NCBI GenBank assembly: GCA_910579835.1 | Contig: CAJTWQ010000078.1 | Span: forward strand, 1-6,431 | Source of the DNA: an uncultured Ruminococcus sp. | Lineage (GTDB): Bacteria; Bacillota; Clostridia; Oscillospirales; Ruminococcaceae | Direction of reading: 5' to 3' | DNA: 6,431 bases | Shown: positions 5,127-6,431 of the stretch, piece by piece | Layout of the letters: each line of letters opens with the position of its first letter | Numbering within the stretch: the first letter of the stretch is position 1 | Translations under genes and position numbers: made by a program | Notes under the pieces: model-generated | Database searches by the model: none | What the model was told of the DNA's origin: nothing | Seen by the model: the letters and a program-made list of their open reading frames with translations, nothing else

Positions 5127-6271
5127 AAAAACTTATTGAAAAAAGAGCCGCTTTAAAGGCGCAGCTTCAGGCAATGCTTGACAAGGTAAAAACCGAGGAG
5201 AGAGCGTTCAGTGAAGATGAAACAAAGGAATTTGACCGCATTGAGAACGAGATCAAGTCTCTTGACGCAACGATAAAAGCAGAGGAAAGAGCCAAAGGAA
5301 TTGCTGATTTCCATGCGCCTATGGCGGATAATTCCGTCTCAAAAAAAGAACTTGAAGAAAGAGCTTTCGAGGACTTTATCCTCGGCAGAACGCAGGAAAT
5401 GAGAGCCGGAGAGCAGAATGTCACAATGGGCAATAACGGAGCTGTTATCCCGGAAACTATCGCCAGCCGCATTATTGACGCCGTTGTGGATCTCTGTCCG
5501 CTTCTCGCCGGAGCGGACGTATATCACGTTAAGGGAACACTGAAAATCCCCAAATGGACAAAGGCAAACAGCACTCATGATATTACCGTGGGCTACTCCA
5601 CGGAATTTTCAACGATCACTGCTGACAGCGGAAAGTTTGATTCCGCTGATCTGGGCGGATTCCTCGTGGGTGCGCTGACGCTTGTTGGCAGAAGCGTTGA
5701 AAATAACGCTCAGGTAAACATTGTTGATTTTGTTATCAGAAAAATGGCTGAGAAGATCGCTGAGTTTATCGAGGGTGAACTTCTCAAAGGAACAGGAAAC
5801 AGCGCCGCACAGGGCGTGCTTAACTGCTCCAATACGATCACAGCGGCTAATGCAGCAAAAATCACTTTTGATGAGCTTGTACAGCTCCAGAGCGCCGTAA
5901 AACAGGTATATCAAAAGAATGCCTGCTGGACAATGAACAACGATACATTCACTCAGATAAAGCTCCTTAAAGACACAAACGGCAGACCTCTCATTGAACC
6001 GGATTCATCAAAGGCATTTCCGTTCACACTTCTCGGAAAGCCTGTATACCTCTCCGATAATATGCCGAAAGCGGCTGCCGGTGCAAAATCGGTTCTTTAC
6101 GGGGACTACAGCGGACTTTCCGTTAATTTCCGTGAGAATATCTCTATTCAGATTCTTCGTGAAAAATATGCCGATCAGCACGCTTTAGGCGTTATCTCAT
6201 GGTTTGAGTTCGACAGCCGCATCACCGACGAACAGAAGCTTGCCTTACTCGTTCAGAAAGCCGCATCATGA
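5123..6271 (+). CDS. Major capsid protein, HK97 fold
   Basis: A 382-residue capsid precursor (Phage_capsid family) that forms the icosahedral shell. Residues 1 to about 62 are rich in E, K, R and A and helical, the coiled-coil delta (scaffold) domain. A linker and LEERAFEDFILGRTQEMRAGEQN (77-99) lead to GAVIPETI (106-113), the usual start of the folded shell domain; cleavage by the neighbouring protease is expected between about 65 and 105. The remainder has the family pattern, including ALTLVGRSVENNAQVNIVDFVIRKMAEKIAEFIEGELLKGTG, a middle TFDELVQLQSAV, ending in SWFEFDSRITDEQKLALLVQK. ATG 5123 overlaps the protease stop, with AAAGGA 10 bases upstream. It is complete. Length is normal for the family (about 380-400). 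Confidence 0.93.
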   Translation: MKKLIEKRAALKAQLQAMLDKVKTEERAFSEDETKEFDRIENEIKSLDATIKAEERAKGIADFHAPMADNSVSKKELEERAFEDFILGRTQEMRAGEQNVTMGNNGAVIPETIASRIIDAVVDLCPLLAGADVYHVKGTLKIPKWTKANSTHDITVGYSTEFSTITADSGKFDSADLGGFLVGALTLVGRSVENNAQVNIVDFVIRKMAEKIAEFIEGELLKGTGNSAAQGVLNCSNTITAANAAKITFDELVQLQSAVKQVYQKNACWTMNNDTFTQIKLLKDTNGRPLIEPDSSKAFPFTLLGKPVYLSDNMPKAAAGAKSVLYGDYSGLSVNFRENISIQILREKYADQHALGVISWFEFDSRITDEQKLALLVQKAAS

Positions 6272-6431
6272 AAATAAGTGAGCTTACGCCGCAGATAGTA
6301 AAAGACTACTGCGGCATTTCTGACAGCGACAGCGATGATATTATTGAAAAAGCCCTGCTGCCTGCCGCAAAAGCATATATCATCGGATATACCGGACTTA
6401 CATTGGAGCAGTGCAGCGAACATGAGGATAT
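6268..6431 (+). CDS. Head-tail connector (gp6-like), partial at window end
   Basis: The first 54 codons of a small protein that overlaps the capsid stop by 4 bp (ATGA). Translation begins MKISELTPQIVKDYCGISD and continues with a helical IEKALLPAAKAYIIGYTGLTLEQ. An opening with a short helix binding a 'hydrophobic-Y-x-x-I' element, followed by a helix ending in YTGL, is typical of HK97 gp6-type connectors, which sit below the portal. The position directly after the capsid gene is also where that gene lies. There is no clear ribosome site, so translation is probably coupled. The reading frame is open to the window edge. Confidence 0.8.
   Translation, partial: MKISELTPQIVKDYCGISDSDSDDIIEKALLPAAKAYIIGYTGLTLEQCSEHED

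Noticed and set aside
5994..6188. 64-residue plus-strand open frame in the capsid gene
   Set aside because: Out-of-frame shadow of the capsid protein, no ribosome site.
1..6431. CRISPR array, tRNA, rRNA, insertion sequence or attachment site
   Set aside because: No spaced repeats, cloverleaf, transposase or integrase sequence seen anywhere in the window.

Overview
This window is the start of the late head-assembly and DNA-packaging module of a tailed phage or prophage of the HK97 (siphovirus) type. The order is textbook: HNH endonuclease, small terminase (P27-like), large terminase, portal, prohead protease, major capsid protein, and the first part of a head-tail connector. Strong AAAGGAG/GGAGG ribosome sites, sigma-A-type promoters and moderate G+C point to a host in the Bacillota, probably class Clostridia (a Ruminococcus-like gut bacterium would fit, but this is only an impression). 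No integrase, tRNA, attachment site or host gene is visible, so prophage and free phage cannot be told apart.

Layout. Bases 1-119 hold an extended -10 sigma-A-type promoter with two helically phased TTTTGCCT repeats over its -35, then a leader hairpin. The HNH gene (120-572) follows, and its last codons run through a C-rich/A-T-rich stretch (491-545) that looks like the cos packaging site. The small terminase starts at GTG 602 behind a perfect Shine-Dalgarno. From there to 3967 the genes overlap (terS/terL 8 bp, terL/portal 10 bp). The late genes resume at 4548 with the protease, capsid and connector, again joined by 4-bp ATGA overlaps.

The interruption at about 3929-4510 is the most unusual part. 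A two-gene BrnT/BrnA toxin-antitoxin operon lies on the opposite strand between portal and protease. It has its own consensus promoter (TTGACA, 17 bp, TATAAT), apparently leaderless toxin translation, two dyads that could be antitoxin operators, and its own intrinsic terminator. That terminator lies inside the coding sequence of the portal C-terminus, and the portal and brnA stop codons share one TTAA. It has the layout of a self-contained 'moron' inserted into an otherwise tightly coupled head operon: expressible during lysogeny, and crossed by antisense late transcription during lytic growth.

Working together: the HNH protein and the two terminase subunits recognise and cut cos and drive DNA through the portal into proheads. 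The protease matures proheads built from the capsid protein, and the connector joins the portal to the tail. The BrnTA cassette plays no evident part in virion assembly and probably serves the lysogen (stability, stress or anti-phage effects; inference).
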